A DNA stretch of 45,116 bases from CAYPKG01 sp964411275 (GTDB taxonomy: Bacteria; Bacillota; Clostridia; Christensenellales; CAG-138): assembly GCA_964411275.1 (NCBI GenBank), contig CAYPKG010000015.1:1-45116 (forward strand), read 5' to 3'. A program made the position numbers and the translations under genes. A model generated the notes under the pieces. That model saw nothing but the letters and a program-made list of their open reading frames with translations, did no database searches and was not told the DNA's origin. Shown here piece after piece: positions 34,948 through 42,443 of this stretch (its first letter is position 1; each line of letters opens with the position of its first letter).

Positions 34948-34972
34948 TGTAATTTTCCTCCCTTTATACCGC

Positions 34973-36301
34973 TTATCCGTTGAGTTGTTTCCATAGTTTT
35001 TTCGACTCTTCCATGGTTTTCCTGTTGATTTCCTCTTCATCACAGCAGATCAGTTCCCTGTCCTTCATCAGCAATTTTCCATTGACCACGGTATGGATGC
35101 ATTCTTTGCCGCACATGCCGAACATCATATGCCCATCGATATTGGAATGGTCGAAAGGAGTATATGGCCTATAGTCGAACACGGCGATATCCGCAGCCGC
35201 CCCAGGCGCCAACACCCCCAGGGGCGCATCGAAAAACCGGCCGCCGATTTTACGGTTTCCGTCAAAGAGCATGCTTGTCACCTCGCCCCAGCCCACGTTG
35301 GGCAGCCCGGCGTTGTGCTTCTGGACGCAATTGGCCGCCTTCAGGCTTTCCAGCATATCGTTGGTGTACGCGTCGGTGCCAAGGCCCATGAGGATGCCTT
35401 TGGCGTACAGCTGCAGCACAGGAGAGCAGCCCACTGCGTTGGACATATTGCTTTCGGGGTTATTGACCACCATTGTGTCCGTTGCCTTTAAGAGGTCCAT
35501 TTCGGAGGGGCTTACGTGGATACAGTGGCCCGCAATGCTCTTCCCGCCAAGGATGCCCATGTCGTGGAGCCGGTGCACGGTGCGCTTGCCGTAGTTTTGC
35601 AGGCTGTCGTACACATCGTTCATGCCCTCGGCGATGTGGATATGATAGCCGGCGCCGGGGTTTTCCCTGACGCATTTTTCAAGCGTCTCATCCGACAAAG
35701 TAAATGCCGCGTGGAGGCCGAACATGGCCTTGACCATGTCGCCGGTCTGCGCCGACGCATACCGGATGAAATCCGCGTTTTCCTTGATGGCCGCGTCCCG
35801 CTTGGCTTCCCCGTCCCGGTCGGACACCTCATAGCACAGGCAGGTGCGCATGCCCAGCTCCTTGGCAACCTCCGCGATGGCGAACAGGCTGCCCTCCACC
35901 TCGCAGTAGCTGGCGTGATGGTCAAAAAGGGTTGTGACCCCGTTCTTTATGGAGTCGATGTAGGTCTGATAGGCGCTGTAGCGGGTGCCCTCGATTGTAA
36001 GGTGCCGGTCGATGTTCCACCACATACCCTCTAAAATCTCGAGAAAATTCGTGGGGTTATGGCCTTTGATGGACAGGCCCCTGGCCAAAGCGCTGTAGAT
36101 ATGGCTGTGGGCGTTAATGAGTCCCGGCATGATGATCCCGCCGTGGGCGTCCAGGAATTGTGCCTGGGGATATTTTTTTCGCATATCCGCCGTATTCCCA
36201 AGTTCTGCAATGGCATTGCCCTGGGCCAATACCGCGCCGTCCTCAAGGTAGGTTTGTGTTTCGTCCCGGGTAATTATTTTTCCGTTTCCGATCAGCAGCA
36301 T
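34973..36301 (-). CDS. ssnA: SsnA amidohydrolase
   Basis: The 442-residue metal-dependent hydrolase has the amidohydrolase metal motif NAHSHI (His65, His67), HIHIAEG and GHCIHVSPSEMDLL (later His ligands), and GLGTDAYTNDMLESLK with the catalytic Asp. It matches SsnA, a family next to chlorohydrolases and guanine deaminases (cytosolic). Its substrate is unproven; a purine or ring-opened product is likely from context. AAGGAGG is 9 nt before ATG 36301. It is the first gene of ssnA-ygfK-xdh, with 25- and 22-nt gaps, and has a regulated leader upstream. Confidence 0.92.
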   Translation of the reverse strand: MLLIGNGKIITRDETQTYLEDGAVLAQGNAIAELGNTADMRKKYPQAQFLDAHGGIIMPGLINAHSHIYSALARGLSIKGHNPTNFLEILEGMWWNIDRHLTIEGTRYSAYQTYIDSIKNGVTTLFDHHASYCEVEGSLFAIAEVAKELGMRTCLCYEVSDRDGEAKRDAAIKENADFIRYASAQTGDMVKAMFGLHAAFTLSDETLEKCVRENPGAGYHIHIAEGMNDVYDSLQNYGKRTVHRLHDMGILGGKSIAGHCIHVSPSEMDLLKATDTMVVNNPESNMSNAVGCSPVLQLYAKGILMGLGTDAYTNDMLESLKAANCVQKHNAGLPNVGWGEVTSMLFDGNRKIGGRFFDAPLGVLAPGAAADIAVFDYRPYTPFDHSNIDGHMMFGMCGKECIHTVVNGKLLMKDRELICCDEEEINRKTMEESKKLWKQLNG

Positions 36302-36350
36302 AATCCATTCCTCCTTGCGTATTCAGTTTCTAAAAATGTTCCTTTGAAAC

Positions 36351-36384
36351 AAAAAGAGTGTCTCTCCTGATATGGAGAACACTC
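36351..36384 (-). terminator. Attenuator terminator in the ssnA leader
   Basis: On the minus strand GAGTGT-TCTCC (36384-36374), a 6-nt loop, then GGAGA-g-ACACTC (36367-36356) form an 11-bp stem with one bulged G, followed by TTTTTGTTT (36355 down). It lies 49 nt before the ssnA start, so it can switch the operon off. Confidence 0.85.
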
Positions 36385-36433
36385 ACAACCGCTTTTGAGC
36401 AGCGTCTGAGTGATAGTTACAGCCCGTGCGCAT
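36383..36433 (-). CDS. Leader peptide (16-residue upstream ORF) in the ssnA leader
   Basis: ATG 36433 opens a frame encoding MRTGCNYHSDAAQKRL, ending at TGA 36385-36383. AAGGAAG (36444-36438) gives a good ribosome site with 6 nt between AGGA and the ATG. The frame covers both strands of the putative antiterminator: codons His8-Ser9 are CACTCA, and the stop codon is the first triplet of TGAGTG. That arrangement is typical of translation-controlled attenuation. Only one Cys and no run of a single amino acid occur, so the sensed signal is not obvious. Confidence 0.55.
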   Translation of the reverse strand: MRTGCNYHSDAAQKRL

Positions 36434-36475
36434 AGCACTTCCTTGCAGCTACCAGTCAAATATTGATTTTTATCT
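36385..36475 (-). promoter_or_regulatory. Candidate cis-regulatory leader RNA of the ssnA-ygfK-xdh operon
   Basis: Predicted transcript start is near 36475. On the minus strand GACTGGTAG (36457-36449) can pair with CTATCACTC (36416-36408), eight of nine positions including one G-T pair. It encloses GTGC-tatgc-GCAC (36438-36426), whose loop bears the uORF start codon. CACTCA (36412-36407) can instead pair with TGAGTG (36385-36380), an antiterminator that uses the same bases as the terminator 5' arm. The three helices are mutually exclusive. It does not show the purine riboswitch core or any class I recognise. Structures are hand-drawn. Confidence 0.6.
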
Positions 36476-36481
36476 GTGGTT

Positions 36482-36510
36482 ATTATAACATGGTAGAAAA
36501 AAGAACGCAA
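36482..36510 (-). promoter_or_regulatory. Sigma-A promoter of the ssnA-ygfK-xdh operon
   Basis: On the minus strand TTGCGT (36510-36505), a 17-bp spacer and a consensus TATAAT (36487-36482). The divergent GNAT gene begins at 36529, so the promoter lies in its immediate upstream region. Confidence 0.75.
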
Positions 36511-36528
36511 TACGGGAAAGGGTTTTTT

Positions 36529-36984
36529 ATGTTTCACACAAAATGGATTATGGGATTTCAGGAGGCGGAGCCCTGCCTTAGGCTAAGGCGGGACGTGTTC
36601 GTCTCAGAGCTTAATTATCCCGAGGAAGCCGCCTTCGACTGGTTTGACGAGATCGCCGCGCACCTGCTGGTATTCGAGGAAGGGGACGCTACGCCAGTGG
36701 CCGCAGGCAGAATGTATCCGCTTCCCGACAGCACCAGATTAGACAGCATTTGCGTGCGTTCTGACAGGCGCGGACAGCAATATGGGGATTTGTGCGCAAG
36801 GCTGCTGCTATTCAAGGCGGCAGAGTTGGAGCAGCCAATCATCTCCATCGAAACGCCGGAGGCGTACCTTGCCTATTACGGCGGCTTTGGCTTTGCCCCG
36901 GCAGGGCCGGGGGCAAACGGAAAAACCCGGATGCTGGTAAACAAAAAGGATATCAATTGGGACGGGGAGTGTAAAAAGAAGTAG
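36529..36984 (+). CDS. GNAT-family N-acetyltransferase
   Basis: The 151-residue product has the GNAT acetyl-CoA site: LDSICVRSDRRGQQYGDLCA (about 64-84; the R-x-x-G-x-G/A loop) and a C-terminal YLAYYGGFGFAPAG strand-turn. The N-terminus RLRRDVFVSELNYPEEAAFD fits the fold. Substrate is unknown. ATG 36529 was chosen over in-frame ATG 36490 and the frame start at 36463 because AAAGGG lies 7 nt upstream and the fold begins there. It is divergent from ssnA and 38 nt before pucR. Confidence 0.85.
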   Translation: MFHTKWIMGFQEAEPCLRLRRDVFVSELNYPEEAAFDWFDEIAAHLLVFEEGDATPVAAGRMYPLPDSTRLDSICVRSDRRGQQYGDLCARLLLFKAAELEQPIISIETPEAYLAYYGGFGFAPAGPGANGKTRMLVNKKDINWDGECKKK

Positions 36985-37022
36985 CGGACATACCTTGCGG
37001 CTTTCAAACGAAAGGGGACCAC

Positions 37023-38630
37023 ATGAGCGTTACCATTTCTGATTGCCTGAAGCTGCCCTCTTTAAAAGAGGCGCGGGTACTGGGCGGGCACAGCGGGCTT
37101 AACAAAATCGTCTCCTGTATCTCCGTGCTGGAATATGCCGATTTAAAGGCACTGGAGCCGCAACTCTTTTTCGGAAACGAGCTGATCATTTCCGCATTTG
37201 TCTCCGTCAAGGACGATGTGGACGCCCAATGCAAGGCCGTGCGCCGGCTGCACGAGGCCGGGGAAGTCGCGCTTGTCCTTTATTATGTCGGTATTTATCT
37301 GCCCCAGGTGGACGAACGGCTCATCAAGCTTGCGGACGAGCTGGACTTCCCTCTGATTATAATGCCACCCAACGTCTATAGTTACCGGTACAGTGAGGTG
37401 ATCATGGACGTGATGACCGCTATCGTCAACGACCGGCGGCTGGAAACGGACCTTGTGGCAAGCGTTCTCGACCAGGCGGCGCAGTTAAAGCAACGGCAGC
37501 GCACACCGTTCATCGTGCTCCGGCTGTTAAGCGACCGGCTAAGGTAGTCCCTATTGCTGACGGACCGGGGCCGGCATGTGTATTCCTTCGCGGGTTGGCC
37601 CATGGCGGCCCACTGGACGGAGGAGGCGTTAAGCGAAATAATGGAAAAGCAACAGGCGGGGCTTATTCCCGCTTCCCCAGTCACGCTGTCCATACAGGGA
37701 CACGACATGCAAATCGCCAGCCTGCCCCTGGAGGGGGACAAGCTCAAAAGCCTCAGACTGTTCGTGTTCGCCGAAAACGGCACGCTGGACGAGGGGTTGT
37801 TGCGCCAGGCTGTGGAGGTGTTGCAGCTTTCGGCCAGCATTTGGGATTATGAATTCGTCCGCAACGGCCCGGACGCACTGCTTCGCACCATACTGGGCAA
37901 CCAGCCCGGGGAAATGCGGCGTATCGCGCGCCAACTTTGTATCGATGTGGAGTCCCTTTGCCGCATGTGGGCCATCTTAGACGCCAATCCCGACCGGGAC
38001 GAGGCAAAACGCAAAACCCTGCTAGACAGGGCTGCCGCAAAGCTGAACGGATTTTTAAAAGGCTATCACAAGGTCGTGCTGGTGGACACGTTCGAGCGGA
38101 CGGTAATTTCCTTCATGGATCAGGGGCGATATTCTGTCGACCCTGCGGAAGTGTGCAATCTGTTTCTCGAGGAGCTTGCCGGCGTATGCGCGGACTTTGT
38201 CCTTGTAAGTTTCTCACAATTGCGCAACACCGCAGACGTGCGGGACGCGTATTTGCTTCTCGAGGAGAATTTCCCGGCAACCCGCTGCATATTCCCGAGG
38301 TTGCGCATCCTTGGAAAACATGAGTTTCTCTTCGCCCGCAAATGCGGGGAAATTATAGAGAAGGGTGAAGGCGCGCTGATGGCGTATTTGTCCCTTCTTG
38401 ACCCGCTACGCGAAGCGGAAGCCGGCCCGGAGCTGATCGAAACGCTTAGCGTCTATCTTCTTGATTCTGCGGGCAACATCCCGCTTACGGCGCAAAGCCT
38501 CTTTGTTCATCGTAACACAGTCAAATACCGGATCAAAAAAGCCCAGGGGCTTTTGGGCTACTCTATAGAGAAGATGCCACAAGCCATCGATTTGTATACG
38601 GCGCTGGCATTGGCAAGGCTGGTGGCCTGA
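37023..38630 (+). pseudogene. pucR: PucR-family purine catabolism regulator with internal amber stop
   Basis: A single frame of 536 codons is interrupted by TAG at 37545-37547. The first part (174 residues) is the PucR N-terminal domain (SVTISDCLKLPSLKEARVLG, FFGNELIISAF). The second part carries the central GGDEF-like region and the C-terminal HTH_30 domain (LTAQSLFVHRNTVKYRIKKA). Joined, the length is normal for PucR, which activates or represses purine-degradation genes in response to pathway compounds. The stop splits sensor from DNA-binding half. TAG is used as a normal stop by neighbours (for example the GNAT gene), so read-through is not expected. AAAGGGG precedes ATG 37023. A second start could be TTG 37554 or ATG 37602. 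Confidence 0.85.
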
Positions 38631-38656
38631 CCCCCCATCCAATTCCTGCTTATATA

Positions 38657-38699
38657 GGCCATGTTTGTTCAAACTGACAACAAACACGGTCTTTTTTTT
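38657..38699 (+). terminator. Intrinsic terminator after pucR
   Basis: GGCC-a-TGTTTGTT (38657-38669) pairs with AACAAACA-c-GGTC (38679-38691) with one A-C mismatch and one G-T pair, followed by eight T (38692-38699). Confidence 0.82.
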
Positions 38700-38735
38700 A
38701 ACCCCTGTGCTACAGACAGTTTATGTTACCGCCAA

Positions 38736-38877
38736 TATAATGGTTATAGTAAGCAGCTGTAGCCATGTAGAACTCATTGTGATTGAAAATTATATCGTCT
38801 GAATGGGGCCAGTTATAAGGCTGTATTTTCTGTGCCAAAAATGGTTTTCGTTTGTCTAAATTAACAAAATGGCTACA
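38736..38877 (+). promoter_or_regulatory. Promoter and possible structured leader of the NCS1 permease operon
   Basis: TATAAT at 38736-38741 has a CAGACA-like -35 region 18 bp upstream. The following leader is about 165 nt. TGTAGCCAT (38758-38766) and ATGGCTACA (38869-38877) are a perfect 9-bp long-range inverted repeat. Inside, GAAAAT (38785-38790) can pair with ATTTTC (38825-38830). No terminator T-run or known riboswitch core is seen. Confidence 0.4.
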
Positions 38878-38912
38878 CCGCAAATTCTGTTGGGAAAGAG
38901 AGGGAATTGTAT

Positions 38913-40223
38913 ATGGAAGTTAAAGTAACAAAAAGCGCAAACGTTGAGCGTAAGGCATTGAGCAGGATACCGGAAAGCGAACGGCAAAGCTGGACCAGTA
39001 TCGCATTTATCTGGATCGGGACGATGATCTGCATCCCCATGCTGATGGTGGGCGGCCTGCTCTCCTCGACGATGACTTTTGGAAACGTCATTTTGGCCGC
39101 GGTATTGGGCTTTGCCATTTGCAGTGCGATCATGTGCCTTGGGGGCATTCAGGGCATGGACCTGGGGCTGCCGTCGAGCATGTGCGCCACAAAAGCCTTC
39201 GGTGACAAGGGCTCCTCCTTCATCACCAGCCTGGTGATATTTATCGCCCATCTCGGCTGGTTCGGCGTGCAAACCGCAACGTGCGCCACCGCGTTTAACG
39301 CGCTGATGGCACACATGGGCATCGCGTTCCCGTTCTGGCTTTCGTGCATCATCTGGGGCGCACTGATGCTATTTACGGCGGTGTTCGGCTTTAAGTTCAT
39401 GAAAATACTCAACTACATCGCGGTGCCTGCGTTGATCCTTATGTGCGGCTACGGCGTCATACACGCCATCACCACCACCGGCTGGGCTACCCTCGTCTCC
39501 AACACGCCAGAGCAGGCAATGCCCATGGCGTCCGCCGTCTCCCTTGTCATCGGCCTGTTTGCGGTGGGAACCGTCATCAACTCCGACTACTCAAGATACG
39601 CGAAAAACCGCTCGGCGACAGTGCTGGCAACGGTATTGGGCGTGTTGCCCGCCGCAGTGTTCATGTTCCTGGTGGGCGCGGTGATGTCCCTTTCTGCTGG
39701 CAATTACGACATCACGGTGGTATTCGCCAGCATGGGCCTCCCGGTGCTGAGCATGCTGGTACTGGTGCTTGCCACCTGGACCACAAACACCGGCAACGCC
39801 TATACAGCGGGGCTTGCGGCCATGAAGGTGTTTAGCCTCAAGGACGAAAAGCGGCCTCTCGTCACGATGCTGTGCGGCGCTGTGGGCACACTGATCGCCA
39901 TACTGGGGCTTGCGACGGTACTGGAGAGCTTCATTTCGGTGCTCGCCAGCCTTGTGCCGCCGGTGGCTGGCGTGGTAATCGCGGATTACTGGATCATCTG
40001 CAAGGGCAACCCCCACAACTGGCATCCCGTCAAGGGCTTTAACTGGTGCGGGATCATCGCCTGGGTTTGCGGAAGCGTGGTGGCGGTGTTCTTCAGCTTC
40101 TTTAGCCCCGCCCTGGACGGCATCCTGGTCTGCGCCGTGGTGTACCTTGTGCTCCACTATGCCTTTGGCAAAACAAAGCTGGCGGGCGGTGGCCCGATGG
40201 TGCTCGAAGAAATCAAAGAGTAA
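38913..40223 (+). CDS. NCS1-family permease (CodB-like nucleobase/hydantoin transporter)
   Basis: The 436-residue membrane protein has about 12 helices and the NCS1/CodB blocks: IGTMICIPMLMVGG near the start, FIAHLGWFGVQTATCATAFN in helix 3, and NSDYSRYAKNRSATVLATVL. Members import cytosine, purines, allantoin or hydantoins with a cation. ATG 38913 is preferred to TTG 38907 because AGAGGG is 8 nt upstream. It is the first gene of a three-gene operon with an aminopeptidase-T-like protein and a DUF917 protein, next to pucR, so a purine- or pyrimidine-derived ring compound is the likely cargo. Confidence 0.9.
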   Translation: MEVKVTKSANVERKALSRIPESERQSWTSIAFIWIGTMICIPMLMVGGLLSSTMTFGNVILAAVLGFAICSAIMCLGGIQGMDLGLPSSMCATKAFGDKGSSFITSLVIFIAHLGWFGVQTATCATAFNALMAHMGIAFPFWLSCIIWGALMLFTAVFGFKFMKILNYIAVPALILMCGYGVIHAITTTGWATLVSNTPEQAMPMASAVSLVIGLFAVGTVINSDYSRYAKNRSATVLATVLGVLPAAVFMFLVGAVMSLSAGNYDITVVFASMGLPVLSMLVLVLATWTTNTGNAYTAGLAAMKVFSLKDEKRPLVTMLCGAVGTLIAILGLATVLESFISVLASLVPPVAGVVIADYWIICKGNPHNWHPVKGFNWCGIIAWVCGSVVAVFFSFFSPALDGILVCAVVYLVLHYAFGKTKLAGGGPMVLEEIKE

Positions 40224-40241
40224 GACAGGAAGGTGTACAGT

Positions 40242-41198
40242 ATGCAGAAAAACAGAAGCATCGTTGAAGCGGCCAAAAAACTCATCATCAATTGCATGGG
40301 TACAAAACAGGACGAGCGCCTGCTGATCGTGGCGGACGAAAAGACCTCCGAGCTTGGCTACGGATTTGCCGTGGCGGGCCGGGAATGCGGCATTGAAACC
40401 ACCTATGTCGAGGCCCCCGCCCAGGGCAAGGGCGAACCCCCCGCGCCAGTGTCGGCAGCTATGGAGGCGGCGGACGTGGAGTTTTTGCTCACTTCCATGA
40501 GCTATTCGCATGTCAAGGCACGCATCGCCGCGACGGATAAAGGCGCGCGCATCGCGTCCATGCCCATGATGAACACCCATATCGCGGAAAACTATCTCGA
40601 TGCGGATTATCCGTTTATCAAAAAAGTCAGCGAAAAGCTCGCGGACATCATGACCCGGGGAGAAATCGTGCGGGTGTCCACGAAAAAGGGCACCGATATC
40701 ACGTTTAGCGCTGTCGGCCGGACCTGTCACGCGGACACCGGACTGTTGACGCAAGCCAGCGCGCTGGGCAACCTGCCCGCGGGCGAGGCGTATTTCGCCC
40801 CAGTAGAGACCGTGGGCACCGGGAAAATCGTGGTGGACGGCTGCATCGCGTATGTAGGCCCCTGCAAGGATGACGTCATTTTGACGCTTAAGAACGGCGT
40901 GATCATCAGCATTGAGGGCAACGTCAGCGCACAGGAGCTTCGCGATTTCCTTGCGGACAAGGACAGCGAGGCGATGGGCATCGCGGAGTTTGGCGTCGGC
41001 ACCAACCCTGGGGCAAAAATCATCGGTCATCCTCTCGTGGACGAAAAGGTGTGGGGCACGATCCATATCGCCTTTGGTATGAACACCTCAATCGGCGGCG
41101 TCCGCAAGTCCAACATCCACTATGATTGCATCATCAACGAGCCCACCGTATGGGTGGACGGGGTGATGATACTCGACAACGGCAAGCACATCTATTAA
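40242..41198 (+). CDS. Aminopeptidase T (M29)/NicX-like metalloprotein
   Basis: From ATG 40242 (AGGAAGG 8 nt upstream) the 318-residue protein resembles leucyl aminopeptidase T-like proteins: an N-terminal Rossmann-like half with ERLLIVADEKT, and a C-terminal half with GTNPGAKIIGHPLVDEKVWG and HIAFGMNTSIGGVRKSNIHYD. This contains the Glu/His residues expected for metal binding. The same fold includes NicX, a 2,5-dihydroxypyridine dioxygenase, so peptide cleavage is not certain. Its place between an NCS1 permease and DUF917 argues for a role on a small cyclic amide or its ring-opened product. This is inference. Confidence 0.78.
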   Translation: MQKNRSIVEAAKKLIINCMGTKQDERLLIVADEKTSELGYGFAVAGRECGIETTYVEAPAQGKGEPPAPVSAAMEAADVEFLLTSMSYSHVKARIAATDKGARIASMPMMNTHIAENYLDADYPFIKKVSEKLADIMTRGEIVRVSTKKGTDITFSAVGRTCHADTGLLTQASALGNLPAGEAYFAPVETVGTGKIVVDGCIAYVGPCKDDVILTLKNGVIISIEGNVSAQELRDFLADKDSEAMGIAEFGVGTNPGAKIIGHPLVDEKVWGTIHIAFGMNTSIGGVRKSNIHYDCIINEPTVWVDGVMILDNGKHIY

Positions 41199-41217
41199 TA
41201 AAAGGAGGAGAAACACA

Positions 41218-42354
41218 ATGGAACGGATTTTGAACAAGGAAGCGATTATTGACGTCATTTACGGCGCGACGCTCTTGGGCGGCGGCGGCGGCGGGTCTTT
41301 GGAAAGCGGTATTGAAATGCTTGACACCTATGAGGCGGCACACCCGAACCCGACCTTGACGCTGGTTGAGGCGGAGGATATGGCCCCTGGCGCATACGCC
41401 GCTGTGACAGCCGGCATGGGCGCGCCCCAGGCGATTGTCGGCGAGGATTTTTCGCCCTACGCCATCAATGCCTTTCAGCTTTTACAGGAGATGGCTGCCC
41501 GCTCGGGGAAGAAGCTCGCATACTCCATCCCGGTGGAAATGGGCGGATTTAATACGTTCGTGCCCATGCTCATCTCCATGAGCGAGGGGATCAAGTTTGT
41601 GGACTGCGACGGTGCAGGCCGCGCGGTTCCAGCGCTTGAAACGCTGATGCTCCACGTCAACGGCTGCGACACGTCGCCTTTAGCCATGGCAAACAGCTTA
41701 AACGACAGGATTTCCATCGAGCTTGCCGATTCGCGTAACGCCGTGCTGGCGGAAAAGCTTGGCCGTGACGTGTGCATCGAGTTCGGCATGAAATCCGGTC
41801 TGTCCGGCTGGATGGTAACCAAAGAGCAGATTAAAGAAAACATCGTTTGCGGCTCCATCACGCTGGCGGAGCACATCGGCCGGGTGTTCCGCGCCCACGC
41901 GGACAAAAATACCGTGCTTGACACGCTGTTCGCGCAGGGCATCGTGGTCGGCAAAGTCGTCTGCAAAGGAACCATCACCGACATGATCACCGAGACCGTT
42001 TCCGGCTTTGATGTGGGCCGGGTGATGATCACCGACGAAGACGGCGTGCTCTGGCAAATGGATTTTCAGAACGAAAACCTGCTGATCTCCAAGATCGAGG
42101 ACGGCAAGAAAATCCCGTACATGACCGTGCCGGACATCATCTGCATGCATACCACAGAGGCGTTTGGGGATGTGCCCGCAGGGCTTCCGCTGACCAACGC
42201 AGACGTGAAAAAGGGCATGAAGGTCGCTGTAGGCGCCATTGCCGTGGATGAAAACTGGTTTAAAACCCCGGAAGAAAATTGGTGGGGCGTATGGGTGCCG
42301 TACATGGAGCGGATTGGTTATACCGATAAATGCATCCGGTTTAAAAAAGACTGA
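41218..42354 (+). CDS. DUF917 (S-methyl-thiohydantoin desulfurase-like) protein
   Basis: The 378-residue protein starts with AGGAGG 8-9 nt upstream of ATG 41218 and carries the DUF917 hallmarks: a glycine run TLLGGGGGGSLESG (about 18-31), DGAGRAVPALETLMLHVNG and a C-terminal half with CMHTTEAFGD. DUF917 proteins are often fused to or encoded beside hydantoinase/oxoprolinase subunits; one member acts on S-methyl-thiohydantoins. No hydantoinase gene is seen in this window. The 19-nt gap to the upstream gene makes it the last gene of the permease operon. A strong terminator follows. Confidence 0.85.
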   Translation: MERILNKEAIIDVIYGATLLGGGGGGSLESGIEMLDTYEAAHPNPTLTLVEAEDMAPGAYAAVTAGMGAPQAIVGEDFSPYAINAFQLLQEMAARSGKKLAYSIPVEMGGFNTFVPMLISMSEGIKFVDCDGAGRAVPALETLMLHVNGCDTSPLAMANSLNDRISIELADSRNAVLAEKLGRDVCIEFGMKSGLSGWMVTKEQIKENIVCGSITLAEHIGRVFRAHADKNTVLDTLFAQGIVVGKVVCKGTITDMITETVSGFDVGRVMITDEDGVLWQMDFQNENLLISKIEDGKKIPYMTVPDIICMHTTEAFGDVPAGLPLTNADVKKGMKVAVGAIAVDENWFKTPEENWWGVWVPYMERIGYTDKCIRFKKD

Positions 42355-42378
42355 TATCGCGTTCCTCCCATAATAGTA

Positions 42379-42427
42379 AAGGGGGGCTGTAGCGCCTCGT
42401 TTCTTAGCGCTACAGCCCCCCTTATTA
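42379..42427. terminator. Bidirectional intrinsic terminator
   Basis: GGGGGGCTGTAGCGC (42381-42395) and GCGCTACAGCCCCCC (42407-42421) are a perfect 15-bp stem with an 11-nt loop, extended by AA/TT. TTATTAT follows on the plus strand and TTTACTATTAT on the minus strand. It serves both the DUF917 gene and the convergent reductase gene. Confidence 0.9.
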
Positions 42428-42443
42428 TACATTCAATACCTGC

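Noticed and set aside
36302..36475. Known purine (guanine/adenine) riboswitch before ssnA
   Set aside because: The three-way junction core sequences of the purine class are absent, and the layout with a uORF differs.
37545..37547. TAG in pucR as recoded (pyrrolysine or suppressed) codon
   Set aside because: Neighbouring genes use TAG as a normal stop, and no recoding signal is visible.
38803..38859. 18-codon ORF in the permease leader as a leader peptide
   Set aside because: No Shine-Dalgarno precedes it and no terminator follows.
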